From UBA11865 sp041570195 (GTDB taxonomy: Bacteria > Chloroflexota > Anaerolineae > Promineifilales > Promineifilaceae): a stretch of 64,000 nt of DNA. The stretch's first letter is position 1. Each line of letters begins with the position of its first letter. A model generated the notes under the pieces. The model was given only the letters and a program-made list of their open reading frames with translations, was not told the DNA's origin and did not search any database. Location: contig JBFFWQ010000017.1 in the NCBI GenBank assembly GCA_041570195.1, positions 1 to 64,000 of the forward strand. The letters run 5' to 3'. Positions 1-9,127 of this stretch are shown here, in pieces. The translations under genes were made by a program, and so were the position numbers.

Positions 1-44
1 AGTTGCTCTACACCTTCTTGGGCTAGCTTTGTGCTAAAATCCAT
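1..44 (-). CDS. 5' end of an unidentified gene leaving the window
   Basis: The reverse strand reads ATG at 44-42 with a strong GGAGG Shine-Dalgarno (complement of 50-54) five bases upstream, and stays open to the window edge. Only about 14 residues are visible (MDFSTKLAQEGVEQ), too few to name a family. The start is supported by the ribosome site alone; the product is unknown. Confidence 0.5.
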   Translation of the reverse strand, partial: MDFSTKLAQEGVEQ

Positions 45-622
45 TTGAGCCTCCTTGTGCTTCTTGTTTTGCGTCTTCATAACAGAATCACAAGAGGCTC
101 TTTTTGTCTACCTCTTTTCTTTACGGGTTTTTACTACACCCATAGGGCACCGCCAATTGACACAAATCTTGAAACCAATGGCAAGGTTACCAGTTCAATC
201 GCCTACATCCAACCTGATAGGCGACTGAGCCAAATACTTGGCGACCGGATGAACAGCGGAGAAGAAGGCAGACTGAGGACCGGCCGCGTTTGGGATGGGC
301 ACAATACCGGCCGGGTCCAGCACCTCGCCCACCCGCACCACCGCCTACTGTTCGCCAAGCGGTCACTCCGCGACACCAACGCCCACTGAAAGCGAACCGC
401 TCAAAGCTAGCCGCCCAACACTCTCCAAAATAGCACATGCGTGCTATGAAAACCCTTGAGTCAGGCCAATAAACAACCATGCGATCCATGCCCAACCCCA
501 ATCCCTTCACCGGAGGAACCAAATGCCATTCCCTACCTATGCCGTCCGACCTTACACCTATCCCCGCTCGCCGCTCGTTGCCAACAGCTGGCGGCTGAAA
601 GCTGACAACTGAAAGCCATCCC
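45..622. other. intergenic, no supported gene
   Basis: Long reading frames on both strands here lack family-like composition and overlap each other. A 29-codon frame at 523-612 has a good GGAGG site (512-516) but no recognisable product. Around 587-620 lies a low-complexity stretch built from CTGAAAG/GCTGA words that recurs in other spacers of this window. The region looks like decayed or non-coding DNA. Confidence 0.5.
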
Positions 623-866
623 ATGCCCCGCAACCCCAGCAAGCGCCGCTGCCAGACCCCCACCTACCTCAACTGGGCCGTGCGCGGCGATAGCCAATGT
701 GCGGGCACATTGGGTAGCCCATTGCCGCCCCGACCTCGACCACATACTCGGCCCTCGCGGCGCCGACGCCCTCCGCGGCAACCTCAACGCTTTCAAAACC
801 GGCGCCAACGCCCACCCCCTCTCCAAGCTCCAGATCCAGCGTTTGGCCCATAGCCTGGCGCACTAA
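623..866 (+). pseudogene. frameshifted small Cys/His protein of the phage/mobile-element 'GNxNAxKxG' type
   Basis: Frame 1 from ATG 623 begins MPRNPSKRRCQTPT...NWAVRG...C, resembling the Cys-rich start of small proteins related to phage terminase small subunits or packaging factors. The matching C-terminal half sits in the +1 frame from about 705: HCRPDLDHILGPRGADALR, then GNLNAFKTGANAHPLSKLQ, ending at TAA 864-866. The GNLNAFKTG segment is the hallmark of this family. One indel near 700-712 breaks the gene. It interrupts or abuts the minus-strand reading frame at 669-1106. Family assignment is from motif memory, not a search. Confidence 0.6.
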
Positions 867-1106
867 TGGTTGCATGCTTTGGGCCTGCCAGGGATCGGCC
901 GTGGCCTGGGCTTCAACCAGGGCGCCCAGTTCGTCCAACCGGGCGCGGGATGTCGGCTGGCTCAGCGCTACCCGGGCCCGGTACAGGCCGGATGGCGCAT
1001 GGCCAACTTCGTCAACTTTCGGCTCAAGGGTGGCCACCACTGGCCAGGTGATGGCCAGCAGGATAATGATAAACAGATTCAACGGCTGGACAATTGACCG
1101 GGACAT
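669..1106 (-). CDS. truncated secreted-protein N-terminus (probable gene remnant)
   Basis: The start is convincing: a GGGAGGGGAAG purine run directly precedes ATG 1106, and residues 8-26 form a hydrophobic signal or anchor segment, followed by a plausible soluble stretch to about residue 90. Beyond that the frame is the antisense of the frameshifted gene at 623-866 and becomes Gly/Val/Ala-rich. The natural C-terminus therefore appears lost, possibly by insertion of the neighbouring element. Function unknown; it could be non-functional. Confidence 0.35.
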   Translation of the reverse strand: MSRSIVQPLNLFIIILLAITWPVVATLEPKVDEVGHAPSGLYRARVALSQPTSRARLDELGALVEAQATADPWQAQSMQPLVRQAMGQTLDLELGEGVGVGAGFESVEVAAEGVGAARAEYVVEVGAAMGYPMCPHIGYRRARPS

Positions 1107-1417
1107 CTTCCCCTCCCTGCAGCTATCGGATTACACGATATAGGCTCCGAAACGGCTGGTCCGACAATGGTATATCCAACCGTAGCACCCACATGCCAGC
1201 TACGTTATTAGGCGGATGTCGTCTTATCTTTGGGACATATGTCACATATTCAGCCTGGGAACGAACCAGGAGTGCGTCCGGTAAGTGAATAGGCGGCATC
1301 ATACTCTTTGAGTGATGGCTTCGGCTGGTGGCTAGTGGTTGCGCACAGGGGCAAGAATACGACGAGGTAGACGATATGGATAGCTACCGGTGGCGCTGTA
1401 TGAAACTTCAGAAGAGG
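1107..1417. other. intergenic, nothing recognised
   Basis: This spacer lies downstream of the minus-strand Wzz/kinase gene and upstream of the truncated gene at 669-1106. I see no convincing frame, RNA gene or strong terminator hairpin. A short GGCTGGTGGCTAGTGG run (about 1322-1337) resembles the degenerate spacer repeats found elsewhere in the window. Confidence 0.4.
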
Positions 1418-3040
1418 CTAATCACCGCCCTCCTTACTCATTTCTGGGGTCGTCAGCTTCCCGACTGCCAACTGGCTCTCATCGTCGTCCTGTTGCTGCT
1501 CATGATAATAGTACCCGGAATACCCCCACCCAGTCTTGACCATATTCATGACCGCGCCGTAAACGTGGGCGCCAGAAGCTTCCAACATGTTGACGACTTG
1601 TACCAGCGCAGCTCGCTTTGTGTGACCGATTCTGACGACGAGCAGACAACCGCTGACCAGCGGGGCCAGGACGGCCGCATCGGTCACGCCGAGCGCCGGA
1701 GGTGAATCGATCAGGACCAGATCGAAGGCCTCTGAAAGCGCTTCCAAGATCTTGGTCATCCGTGGCGAACCCAGTAGCTCGGCCGGATTTGGCGGAACTG
1801 GACCACTCGTCAACACGCTAAGTCCGGCGATACCCGTTTCTTGCAGATAACTCTGGGCAGAAGCGCCTTGGTTCAAGATAGCACTGGTTAAGCCCGTTGA
1901 GTTTGGCAGCGAAAAGAATTCATGTTGATCGGCTCTGCGCAAGTCGGCGTCGACGACAACGACCTTTATGCCCGTTTGCGCGAAGACCAGAGCGAGATTG
2001 GCAATCAGGGTCGACTTGCCATCTTCGGCCATCGGGCTGGTGACCAAAACAGTTCGTTGACCGCTAATGACGGCCGCATAGCTCAGGTTCGTGCGCAGTG
2101 TGCGATACGCTTCAGATACCGGGTCCCGCGGCCGGTCATGGGTCACCAGACTGCTCGGGGCATCAAGGTCCTTAACCTCAGCCACTGTGCCCAGCGTAGT
2201 TAGCCCCGTATCCTCCTGGATTTGATCGGCGTCTTTGATCGTATCGTCCAGGTAATCCAACAGAAATACGATACCAATACCTACCATCGCTCCGGCTAGC
2301 GTAGCCAAGGCCGCATTTCGCAATACGCGCGGCCGGACAGGCGTGGGGTTTGGCCGGGCGGCTCCTAATGGAACGACATTGCTGCTCTGCCTGGCCTGCT
2401 CCACCAACAAGGCATTTAGATTGTTGATCGTATCTTCGTAACGGATTTGCAGGTCGGACAACTGCGTTTCCATCCTCGACAAGGCCGCTTGCTCCTCAGG
2501 CGTGTTGGCTGGGTTTTCCCTTCTAATCTCGGCTTCCAGAGCCAATATGTCGTCGCTTATTTCACTGGCCCGTTCTTCCCAGTTAGCGATCGGTTCAGCG
2601 TAGCGCGCGTTTTCCCGCTCCTGATTCTGTTCGATAAAAACCTGGCCCATGGTGTTGGCGATGTTAGCCGCCCGGTCGGGATCCGTATCTTCAACGCTCA
2701 CGTCAATGATCTGCGTATCCCGGAGCACTGATACCGACGCCATCTCTTCCAATTGCCTTGGACTGTAGGGCAACCCTAATTGTCGGATCGTCTCATCCAA
2801 GACTGAAGGCATCTTGATGATTTCGACATAGGTTTGAGCCAGGCGCTGTTCTAGCAACACCTGGTTGTATTCGTTGTCGCTAGTGCCGGGGAGTTCGTCG
2901 ATGAGAAATTGAGCCGAAGCGCGATAGACAGGCGTGGTATAGATACTGACGAAAAATGCCGTTGCGCCAGCTGTGACGGCTGCCAGTAGGACTAGCCACC
3001 ATCGACGCTGGAGCAATGTAAGGTAACGTCTGATCTCCAT
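1418..3040 (-). CDS. Wzz chain-length regulator fused to BY-type tyrosine kinase
   Basis: This controls polymer length and export in Wzy-dependent polysaccharide synthesis by cycles of tyrosine autophosphorylation. From the start at 3040 (540 aa) it has a membrane segment at about 15-34, a periplasmic Wzz domain with coiled-coil character (about 140-220), a second membrane segment at about 241-262 and a cytoplasmic kinase. The kinase shows Walker A SPMAEDGKST (about 335-344), Walker A' VVVVDADLRR and Walker B LVLIDSPP. The C-terminus carries a GYSGYYYHE tyrosine cluster, the usual autophosphorylation site. ATG 3040 is preferred over the in-frame ATG 3100 because AGGTGG lies upstream of it and nothing lies upstream of 3100. 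It is divergent from the polysaccharide genes that follow. Confidence 0.93.
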   Translation of the reverse strand: MEIRRYLTLLQRRWWLVLLAAVTAGATAFFVSIYTTPVYRASAQFLIDELPGTSDNEYNQVLLEQRLAQTYVEIIKMPSVLDETIRQLGLPYSPRQLEEMASVSVLRDTQIIDVSVEDTDPDRAANIANTMGQVFIEQNQERENARYAEPIANWEERASEISDDILALEAEIRRENPANTPEEQAALSRMETQLSDLQIRYEDTINNLNALLVEQARQSSNVVPLGAARPNPTPVRPRVLRNAALATLAGAMVGIGIVFLLDYLDDTIKDADQIQEDTGLTTLGTVAEVKDLDAPSSLVTHDRPRDPVSEAYRTLRTNLSYAAVISGQRTVLVTSPMAEDGKSTLIANLALVFAQTGIKVVVVDADLRRADQHEFFSLPNSTGLTSAILNQGASAQSYLQETGIAGLSVLTSGPVPPNPAELLGSPRMTKILEALSEAFDLVLIDSPPALGVTDAAVLAPLVSGCLLVVRIGHTKRAALVQVVNMLEASGAHVYGAVMNMVKTGWGYSGYYYHEQQQDDDESQLAVGKLTTPEMSKEGGD

Positions 3041-3155
3041 AATAATTCGCGCCACCTGGCCACCGTTTCTGATCAGGTCAGCCAACTTAGCCAAGCTCAA
3101 AAGTGCGATCAGCGCCCAAATGAACGCTTCCCACCCACAATGATTTAAAGTATAT

Positions 3156-3170
3156 CAACTGTTTTAGTTG
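3156..3170. promoter_or_regulatory. short inverted repeat in the divergent promoter region
   Basis: CAACT-GTTTT-AGTTG is a perfect 5-bp inverted repeat in the AT-rich spacer between the divergent kinase and sulfotransferase genes. It is the only symmetric site I see between them and may be an operator for the locus. No regulator gene is adjacent, and a hairpin this short can arise by chance. Confidence 0.25.
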
Positions 3171-3201
3171 CCACAAAGTGATATAAATCTACAGAAGAGT
3201 C

Positions 3202-4212
3202 ATGCCAGTTGCGCATGGAGCCCGATTTATGGTTGCAGACCAATCGTCAAAAATGATGATGAAGCCAGGTGAGGGAATCCCGCTCATTTACATCCTCAGC
3301 ACCGGCCGCAGCGGTTCCACATTGCTGGACATGTTGCTGGGCTCCGAGCCGGATATCTGGACACTGGGCGAGGCCCAGATCCTGCCTTGGGAAGTGCGAG
3401 AAAACTGGTTCCCATGCGGATGTGGGGAGCATGTCGCCGAATGTGACTTTTGGGGGCCCTTGTCCAGACGTCTCCCCCTGGATCAAGGCGACTACCCCAT
3501 CGAGTATTTTCGCGAACGAGCCAACTATGGCAGGGTCATTCGCTGGCCACTGGTCTATGACATCTTTCGCCACAAGCCGTCCAGGCGGACCTTTCCTGGT
3601 ATCGAGCAATATGGGCTGATTAATGCCCGGTTCTTCGAAGTAATACAAGAGGCTGCTCAAGAGCGTACCGGCAATCAATTGCGTTGGCTTGTCGATGCCT
3701 CAAAAGATGTTTATCGTGTCTTCTGGCTACAACATTCCGGTTTATTCGATTTGCGCATCATTCACTTGATGAAGGATCCGCGAGCTTTCGTCTATTCGAT
3801 CACCAGGCACATTCCTCCCCATACCATGGGAAAGAGTATGCGCTATACTGGCCGCTGGCTCGTGCAGAACCAGCTATGTTCCCGCTACTGCGCGGATCCG
3901 GCCCTGTCCGGCAGGGTCTATCGCTTGCAGTACGAACGATTAGCCAGCGATCCAGACGGGACAATGCTTGCCTTAGGGCAGTGGTTAAATACGGATTTTA
4001 GCAAGGAGAACTACCGAGATTTCCGCCAGCACGAAAATCACGCCATTGCTGGCAATCCGATGCGCTGGCAAAGCGACGACATCCATTTGGATGAAAAGTG
4101 GCGTTCGGCTCTGCCCAAGAATCAGGCCAGGCTCATTTGGGCTTCGGCCGGTATTCTGGCCCGTTCCTATGGTTACAGCAAGGATCCGTCGGCTTCTAAG
4201 AGGGGTTCATGA
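3202..4212 (+). CDS. sulfotransferase, PAPS-dependent
   Basis: First of three sulfotransferases in the locus; expected to transfer sulfate from PAPS to a sugar hydroxyl or amine. Residues 33-41 (STGRSGSTL) form the 5'-phosphosulfate-binding loop. The stretch LVDASKDVYRVFW followed by MKDPRAFVYSITR matches the 3'-phosphate-binding region of Sulfotransfer-type folds. Length is 336 aa, typical for the family. Later in-frame methionines at codons 10 and 18-20 could be the true start. Its stop overlaps the next gene by four bases (ATGA), so the two are translationally coupled. Acceptor substrate unknown. Confidence 0.85.
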   Translation: MPVAHGARFMVADQSSKMMMKPGEGIPLIYILSTGRSGSTLLDMLLGSEPDIWTLGEAQILPWEVRENWFPCGCGEHVAECDFWGPLSRRLPLDQGDYPIEYFRERANYGRVIRWPLVYDIFRHKPSRRTFPGIEQYGLINARFFEVIQEAAQERTGNQLRWLVDASKDVYRVFWLQHSGLFDLRIIHLMKDPRAFVYSITRHIPPHTMGKSMRYTGRWLVQNQLCSRYCADPALSGRVYRLQYERLASDPDGTMLALGQWLNTDFSKENYRDFRQHENHAIAGNPMRWQSDDIHLDEKWRSALPKNQARLIWASAGILARSYGYSKDPSASKRGS

Positions 4213-5216
4213 CCCGGTCACTGGCAAGCAAAAGGTGGTTGGCGCTTGTAATGGGCTTGACGATAGTTGCCGCCATCCTTGCTGCCAACTCCTTCCTCAC
4301 GGCGTTTTTTAACAACCTGGAACAGGTAGAGATGGCCGACCAAATCCTTGTAGCCCGCGAAACCCGGTCCTTGGCGATATTCTCGAACCTGCCTGCCGAC
4401 GACCTATGCCTTGCCGGAGGAACAGAGAAAACGGGGATTGAGGCCGGCTCTAGACCATTCACTCAAGGGAGCGGTTGCTCGTCCTTGACGGCCAGCCGGC
4501 TCGCCTGTCTGAAAGGTCAGCCTGAGATAGCCTCAGAGTTATTACGCGCGGCCGAATCGGATTGCCCTCGGCGCAAGTTGGTAGACGAATGGGCGGGCCA
4601 GCTGGCCTGGGCGATCGGCGATAAAGAAGAAGCCATTTATCGATGGTCACTACACGATCAGACGACCCAGGTCATGTTCACTTGGGCGTCCGAGTTTTTC
4701 CGTCGGGGCGATCTGGACGACAGCCGCTACCTTTTGCAGGCAGCTTTGCCGCTGGCTTCCGCACAGACACCGGCTTCTGAGTTGGGTCAGGCATATACGT
4801 ATCTGGGGCTCATCTATCGCCGGTTATCGGATTGGCCTGGCGCAGCTTCCGCTTTCGCCAGGGCCGCCGAGTTAACACCAGATCGTTGGAGCTCCTGGTT
4901 GATCCTGGGCGGCGCTCAACGCAATGTGGGCGATCTGGCCTCCTCCTATGAATCCCTGCGCCAGGCGCTGTCTCTGGCCCCGGCCGACAACACTCGCCAA
5001 GTGGCCCTCATTTACGAACAGATCGGCCGGACCCAGAAGGATATGGGGCGCTACGATGATGCGTATGAGTCTACCCTACAGTCCTTCTGTCAGATGCAAA
5101 AAAGCTCAGGATCAGGGGATGCTGATTTGCGCCGGCTGAGCAAGCTGCTGAATCAACTCAGCCTCGAAACCGGCCGGGAAGAAGCGGGAGACATCCGTCT
5201 AGAGGCATGCCCTTGA
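4209..5216 (+). CDS. membrane-anchored TPR protein
   Basis: Residues 10-30 form one hydrophobic N-terminal anchor; the rest is soluble and helical. TPR-like units are visible from about 175 to 300, for example a GQAYTYLGLIYRRLSDWPGA unit, then a PDRWSSWLILGGAQRNVGDL unit, then QVALIYEQIGRTQKDMGRYD. Such proteins scaffold complexes at the membrane in export loci. It overlaps both neighbours (4 bases upstream, 10 downstream), which places it firmly in the polysaccharide operon. No catalytic motif is seen; a scaffolding role is inferred. Confidence 0.75.
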   Translation: MTRSLASKRWLALVMGLTIVAAILAANSFLTAFFNNLEQVEMADQILVARETRSLAIFSNLPADDLCLAGGTEKTGIEAGSRPFTQGSGCSSLTASRLACLKGQPEIASELLRAAESDCPRRKLVDEWAGQLAWAIGDKEEAIYRWSLHDQTTQVMFTWASEFFRRGDLDDSRYLLQAALPLASAQTPASELGQAYTYLGLIYRRLSDWPGAASAFARAAELTPDRWSSWLILGGAQRNVGDLASSYESLRQALSLAPADNTRQVALIYEQIGRTQKDMGRYDDAYESTLQSFCQMQKSSGSGDADLRRLSKLLNQLSLETGREEAGDIRLEACP

Positions 5217-6787
5217 TGCAGGAACCGAAGCAACACCCTCCCCCGGCCGACCCTATAGAAGCCCCGCCGGGTAGTTTTTTACTCTTGTTGTCGGGCGCAT
5301 CAATCGTCTTGACCAGCGCCGTAATCAGCCGGTTTCTTGAATTCATCACCAGGACAACTCTAGGGCGTTATTTTGGCCCCGGCGATTTTGGTCTGTTGAC
5401 CTCAGGCATCGCCACGCTTTCCATCTTGTCGGCCGTCGTCCTGCTAGGCTTACCAACCGCATTAGTCCGGTTTGTCGGCCGTTTCTATGGCAAGCAAGAG
5501 GCCCACAAGATCCCTGGCTTGCTACACACGGTGGCCTGGTTCGTGACTCTGACGAGTTGTCTCGCCGGGGCGGCATTATGGATCCTGAGCGAGTGGGTCG
5601 CCAGCAGCTTGTTGAACAACAGTGAGATGATCCCGGTCTTGCGTAGCGTGGCCGTGGCCTTGCCGCTCTTCGCCCTGCTGGCGGTGATGTCGGCCGTTTT
5701 TCAGGGTCAAAAGGATGCCCGCCCTTATGTGCTGCTCAACAACATCCTCTTACCGGCCGCCCGTCTGGGCGGCGCGGGTTTGGCCGTGCTCTTGGGCTGG
5801 CAATTGCTGGACTTCCTGCCCTTCTATTTCGTTGGCGCCTTACTTTTGCCCGTGCTATTGGCGTTGATCACCTTGCGACGGCGCTCGATTCGCCTTTTCA
5901 GTCTGCAGAAATTGGCCGGCGGCGATTTCCAGATGCTGATTCGCTTCTCGCTGCCATTGCTAGTCGGCTCCTTGTTTGGCCTGGTTGTATGGCAGATGGA
6001 TATTCTCCTCTTGCAAAGAGAATGGGGAGCGGCCGAAACCGGACTATACTCGGCCGCCATCACCATCGGGCGACTGCCGGCGATGATCCTGATCGCCTTT
6101 GGCTTCATGTTATCGCCCAATGTGGCCCATCAATACAGCGCAGGGCAAACCGAAAGGATGCGGACCTTGTACGGCCGCGTAGTGGACCTGATATTCATGC
6201 TGGCCTTACCCATTGCCGCCATTTTTGTCCTATTTGCGCCATTGTTGCTGACGGTATTCTTTGGCCCCGCCTATGTGAGCGCCGCTTTGCCATTGCGCAT
6301 TCTGGCCATAGGTTTTTTTATCCATAGTATCACCGGGCCCAACGGCAACACCCTGGTCATGATGGGCCGATCCAGGCTATTTCTGACTGTCAACGGTATA
6401 ATGGCCTCGGTGACGATGTTATTCTATCTGCTGCTGATTCCAATTTGGGGCGCGGCCGGGACGGCTGTTGCTACCGTGGCTGGTTTGTTGGTCTTAAACA
6501 CGCTTTTTGCGGTTCAGTTACATCGAAGCGCCCGGATCAATCCTTTACGGTGGATGAGATTTACCCTTTTAATCCCCCTGGCCATTGCTATCGTGGTAGC
6601 CTTCTTGTTGGCGGAGACGCTCGACAGTGCGCTTCCCAATTGGCTTCTTCTGACGCTGGCGTCGATTGCGCTGCTTTTCACTTACGCCGGTTTCACCTTA
6701 CTGTTTCGTATCGTGCGCTGGAATGAGATTTTTCGATTAAGGAAGCTCTTTTCCCAGATTGGGGCTGGACGGAGCGAGCTTGCATGA
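5207..6787 (+). CDS. Wzx-like polysaccharide flippase (MOP superfamily)
   Basis: This is a 526-aa, largely hydrophobic protein with roughly 12-14 membrane helices, as expected of a lipid-linked repeat-unit flippase. It begins with the family-typical pattern of a helix followed by FLEFITRTTLGRYFGPGDFG, the short loop of oligosaccharide flippases, and ends with a basic tail. It would move undecaprenyl-linked repeat units across the membrane for the polymerase encoded two genes downstream. The start at 5207 overlaps the TPR gene; an in-frame ATG at 5216 behind AGAGG is an equally good start. Confidence 0.88.
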   Translation: MPLMQEPKQHPPPADPIEAPPGSFLLLLSGASIVLTSAVISRFLEFITRTTLGRYFGPGDFGLLTSGIATLSILSAVVLLGLPTALVRFVGRFYGKQEAHKIPGLLHTVAWFVTLTSCLAGAALWILSEWVASSLLNNSEMIPVLRSVAVALPLFALLAVMSAVFQGQKDARPYVLLNNILLPAARLGGAGLAVLLGWQLLDFLPFYFVGALLLPVLLALITLRRRSIRLFSLQKLAGGDFQMLIRFSLPLLVGSLFGLVVWQMDILLLQREWGAAETGLYSAAITIGRLPAMILIAFGFMLSPNVAHQYSAGQTERMRTLYGRVVDLIFMLALPIAAIFVLFAPLLLTVFFGPAYVSAALPLRILAIGFFIHSITGPNGNTLVMMGRSRLFLTVNGIMASVTMLFYLLLIPIWGAAGTAVATVAGLLVLNTLFAVQLHRSARINPLRWMRFTLLIPLAIAIVVAFLLAETLDSALPNWLLLTLASIALLFTYAGFTLLFRIVRWNEIFRLRKLFSQIGAGRSELA

Positions 6788-6851
6788 GTTCAGCTGGTTG
6801 TCGGGGGTAGCGAAGTAATAGATCTTACCCCTTCTGAACGGGATACAAGGG

Positions 6852-7565
6852 ATGGAATCCACAACCGATCCTGAATTGCCGGAATTTGAACGCCCTGATC
6901 TTGATGCCAGAGCGACGGAGTTCTATGACGCCGCCTATTTCGCGAGGCAGTGCGTAAATAGTAGGGCTGCGTTCCGTCGGTACTACTATCTTGTCAGACC
7001 TTTCGTCGACGATGGTGAAAGCGTGCTCGATTTTGGCTGTGGCGTCGGCGATCTTCTGCATGAGTTGCCAGCTAAGGTGAAGATGGGTATAGAAATCAAC
7101 CCTGCTTCTCGTTCATTTGCACAGCAGCGGGGATTAGATGTGCGAGCATCCGTAGCAGATCTTGAAGGTTTGATGTTCAGCCGCATTATCTCCGCACACG
7201 TATTGGAACACGTCGTTTTGCCCGCCCGGACGCTTTCAAGGCTAAAGGATCTTCTGGCGCCTGGCGGGTTGCTACTTCTCGTTCTCCCACTGGACGATTG
7301 GCGCAATGCTTCACAGCGGCAATGGCGCCCCAACGATCAACATATGCACCTGTACACGTGGACGCCAAACACCATTGGCAATTTACTGTCCATAAGTAGC
7401 TTTGAACCACTGAGAATAGAGATCGTTAACCGGACCCATCCGCCAAAGGTGGGGCATAAGCTATGGCAATTGAACCCCACTGTCTATTCGGCCGCTGCGT
7501 GGCTGTCTTCCCTGATATTCTTAAGGAGGCAGATTTTCGTTGTGGCCCAAAAAAAAGGGCTCTGA
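6852..7565 (+). CDS. class I SAM-dependent methyltransferase
   Basis: This 237-aa protein has motif I VLDFGCGVGDLL (about 54-65), an acidic end of strand 2 (GIEINP) and the motif HVLEHVVLPARTL followed by LAPGGLLLLVLP. That order is typical of Methyltransf_11/23 enzymes in polysaccharide loci. It probably methylates a sugar hydroxyl or a glycosyl intermediate. It stands 64 bases after the flippase gene and is followed by the polymerase gene. Substrate cannot be told from sequence. Confidence 0.82.
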   Translation: MESTTDPELPEFERPDLDARATEFYDAAYFARQCVNSRAAFRRYYYLVRPFVDDGESVLDFGCGVGDLLHELPAKVKMGIEINPASRSFAQQRGLDVRASVADLEGLMFSRIISAHVLEHVVLPARTLSRLKDLLAPGGLLLLVLPLDDWRNASQRQWRPNDQHMHLYTWTPNTIGNLLSISSFEPLRIEIVNRTHPPKVGHKLWQLNPTVYSAAAWLSSLIFLRRQIFVVAQKKGL

Positions 7566-7633
7566 AACTAGCTGGTGACACGCATTCGTGCCCTCTTCCA
7601 GGAGCAGATCGAACAAGTGCGAGCAAGGTCAAA

Positions 7634-9127
7634 ATGACGACCATACACCGCATGAGAAAGGAATCGAGCGCCATTCTGCTCATAGCGATTGCATCTGTCG
7701 TCATCGGGCTAGTCATTTCATATCTTGATCTGTTGCCCTGGAGCTTTTTGGAAGCAACTAGCATCCTGCTATTGTTGTTTCTGGCCGTATTGCCTTTTCT
7801 GCTGGGCTATTATTCAAGGTCATTTGATCCATTCGAGCCGGTTTATCTTTTTTGCCTGGCCACTATCGTTTCTTTTGTCATCGCACCCACCCTGCTCCTG
7901 GCAAGGGGCGACATCGTCAACAGCGGCATCAGCTTTCGCAATGAAGCGGTCGAGGCAATATTGCTCAGCGGACTGGCGCTATTTGGTTTTTACGTCGGCT
8001 ACTACTTGCTACGTAATCGTAGGCTAAACGAGAAACCAAAAGATCCTTCGGCCGGGAAGCCAGAACTGATTCTTGAACACTATGTACGAAGATGGGCCTT
8101 CGCCGGTCTACTGGTCGCCATTGTCTTATTGATCATCTGGTTCAGACTGGTCGATATTCCCCTTGGTTTATTGAACGCCCTGGCTGAAGACAGCTACTAC
8201 GGGATCCTTTGGGCCATGGCGGAAACGAATATCCTCTACCTTTTCATGGCCCGGGTCTCACTTCCAGCGCTGTTGTTATTGGCCTATCCTGTGCTCAAGT
8301 CCATTCGGTGGCAAAGAGTGGCGGTTGGCTCTTTGTGGCTATTGAGCCTCATCTTTTTTTTGGCGAGAGGCAACCGGGGGATTACGTTCCGTTTGCTTCT
8401 GGCGACTGTTGTCTACTATTACCTGATCAGGAGACGCCGGCCGGCCGTTCGAACGATCTTAATCACTCTGGTCATCTTCTTCCTTCTGGCCGGTGGCTTA
8501 GTCGCCCTCCGCTCTCGAGCTTATGCCGATATAAGCCCAACGGATCTAGATATTGGCATAATCACCGGGATCGTCGAGCGGGACTTGACGGACGGAGGCG
8601 GGGCAACTGGCATGATGATCCTGCTACGTGTCTTTCCAGAGAAAGCAGGCTTTATTTATGGTCGGGTTTTCGAGGAACTATTATATACGCCCATCCCAAG
8701 AGTTCTTTGGCCTGGAAAACCCATCATTCGGGGCGTGCAAAACCTGGCCGAGCATTATGTGCCCCGCTCGCATGCGCCGCCCATATTCGGACTTTTTTAT
8801 GCCGGCTTTGGTATTCCTGGCGTCATGCTGAGCATGGCCATCTTTGGCGGTTTGTCGGCCTGGATTTACTCAATGTGGCGCCGGCGGCCGGCCGTTTCTA
8901 TCTACCAGGTCCTGCTTGCCGTCTGGTTAAGCTTGATGTGGGAGCTCTATCATCGAGGTGGGGCCAGTTGGGTCACGGTGAATATCGTCTTCTCCTTGGG
9001 TCCTATTCTACTTGTTACTCTGTTAGCCAGGATGAGTCAACGAACCTACGAAAGAAGAATAGAAAGCAGATCGGCCGCGAAGTTGACGAAGGCCATTTCA
9101 CGTCGAGGTGAAGCCGGTCATGTCTAA
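7634..9127 (+). CDS. Wzy-like oligosaccharide repeat-unit polymerase
   Basis: An integral membrane protein with about 10-12 helices and a large extracytoplasmic loop near residues 285-345, the layout of O-antigen/capsule polymerases. The loop contains RVFEELLYTPIPRVLWPGKP, a pattern I associate with the oligosaccharide repeat unit polymerase family. A longer in-frame start at 7463 would overlap the methyltransferase by about 100 bases with unlikely residues. ATG 7634 with AAGG just upstream is the better start (497 aa). It would join flipped repeat units in the periplasm or at the cell surface. Confidence 0.8.
   Translation: MTTIHRMRKESSAILLIAIASVVIGLVISYLDLLPWSFLEATSILLLLFLAVLPFLLGYYSRSFDPFEPVYLFCLATIVSFVIAPTLLLARGDIVNSGISFRNEAVEAILLSGLALFGFYVGYYLLRNRRLNEKPKDPSAGKPELILEHYVRRWAFAGLLVAIVLLIIWFRLVDIPLGLLNALAEDSYYGILWAMAETNILYLFMARVSLPALLLLAYPVLKSIRWQRVAVGSLWLLSLIFFLARGNRGITFRLLLATVVYYYLIRRRRPAVRTILITLVIFFLLAGGLVALRSRAYADISPTDLDIGIITGIVERDLTDGGGATGMMILLRVFPEKAGFIYGRVFEELLYTPIPRVLWPGKPIIRGVQNLAEHYVPRSHAPPIFGLFYAGFGIPGVMLSMAIFGGLSAWIYSMWRRRPAVSIYQVLLAVWLSLMWELYHRGGASWVTVNIVFSLGPILLVTLLARMSQRTYERRIESRSAAKLTKAISRRGEAGHV

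Noticed and set aside
523..612. 29-codon frame with GGAGG site
   Set aside because: The ribosome site is good but the peptide is featureless and ends in repeat-type DNA; probably a remnant.
8209..9111. 300-codon plus-strand frame inside the polymerase gene
   Set aside because: It overlaps the polymerase in another frame, is soluble, Ser/Arg/Cys-rich in composition and resembles no family; a shadow.
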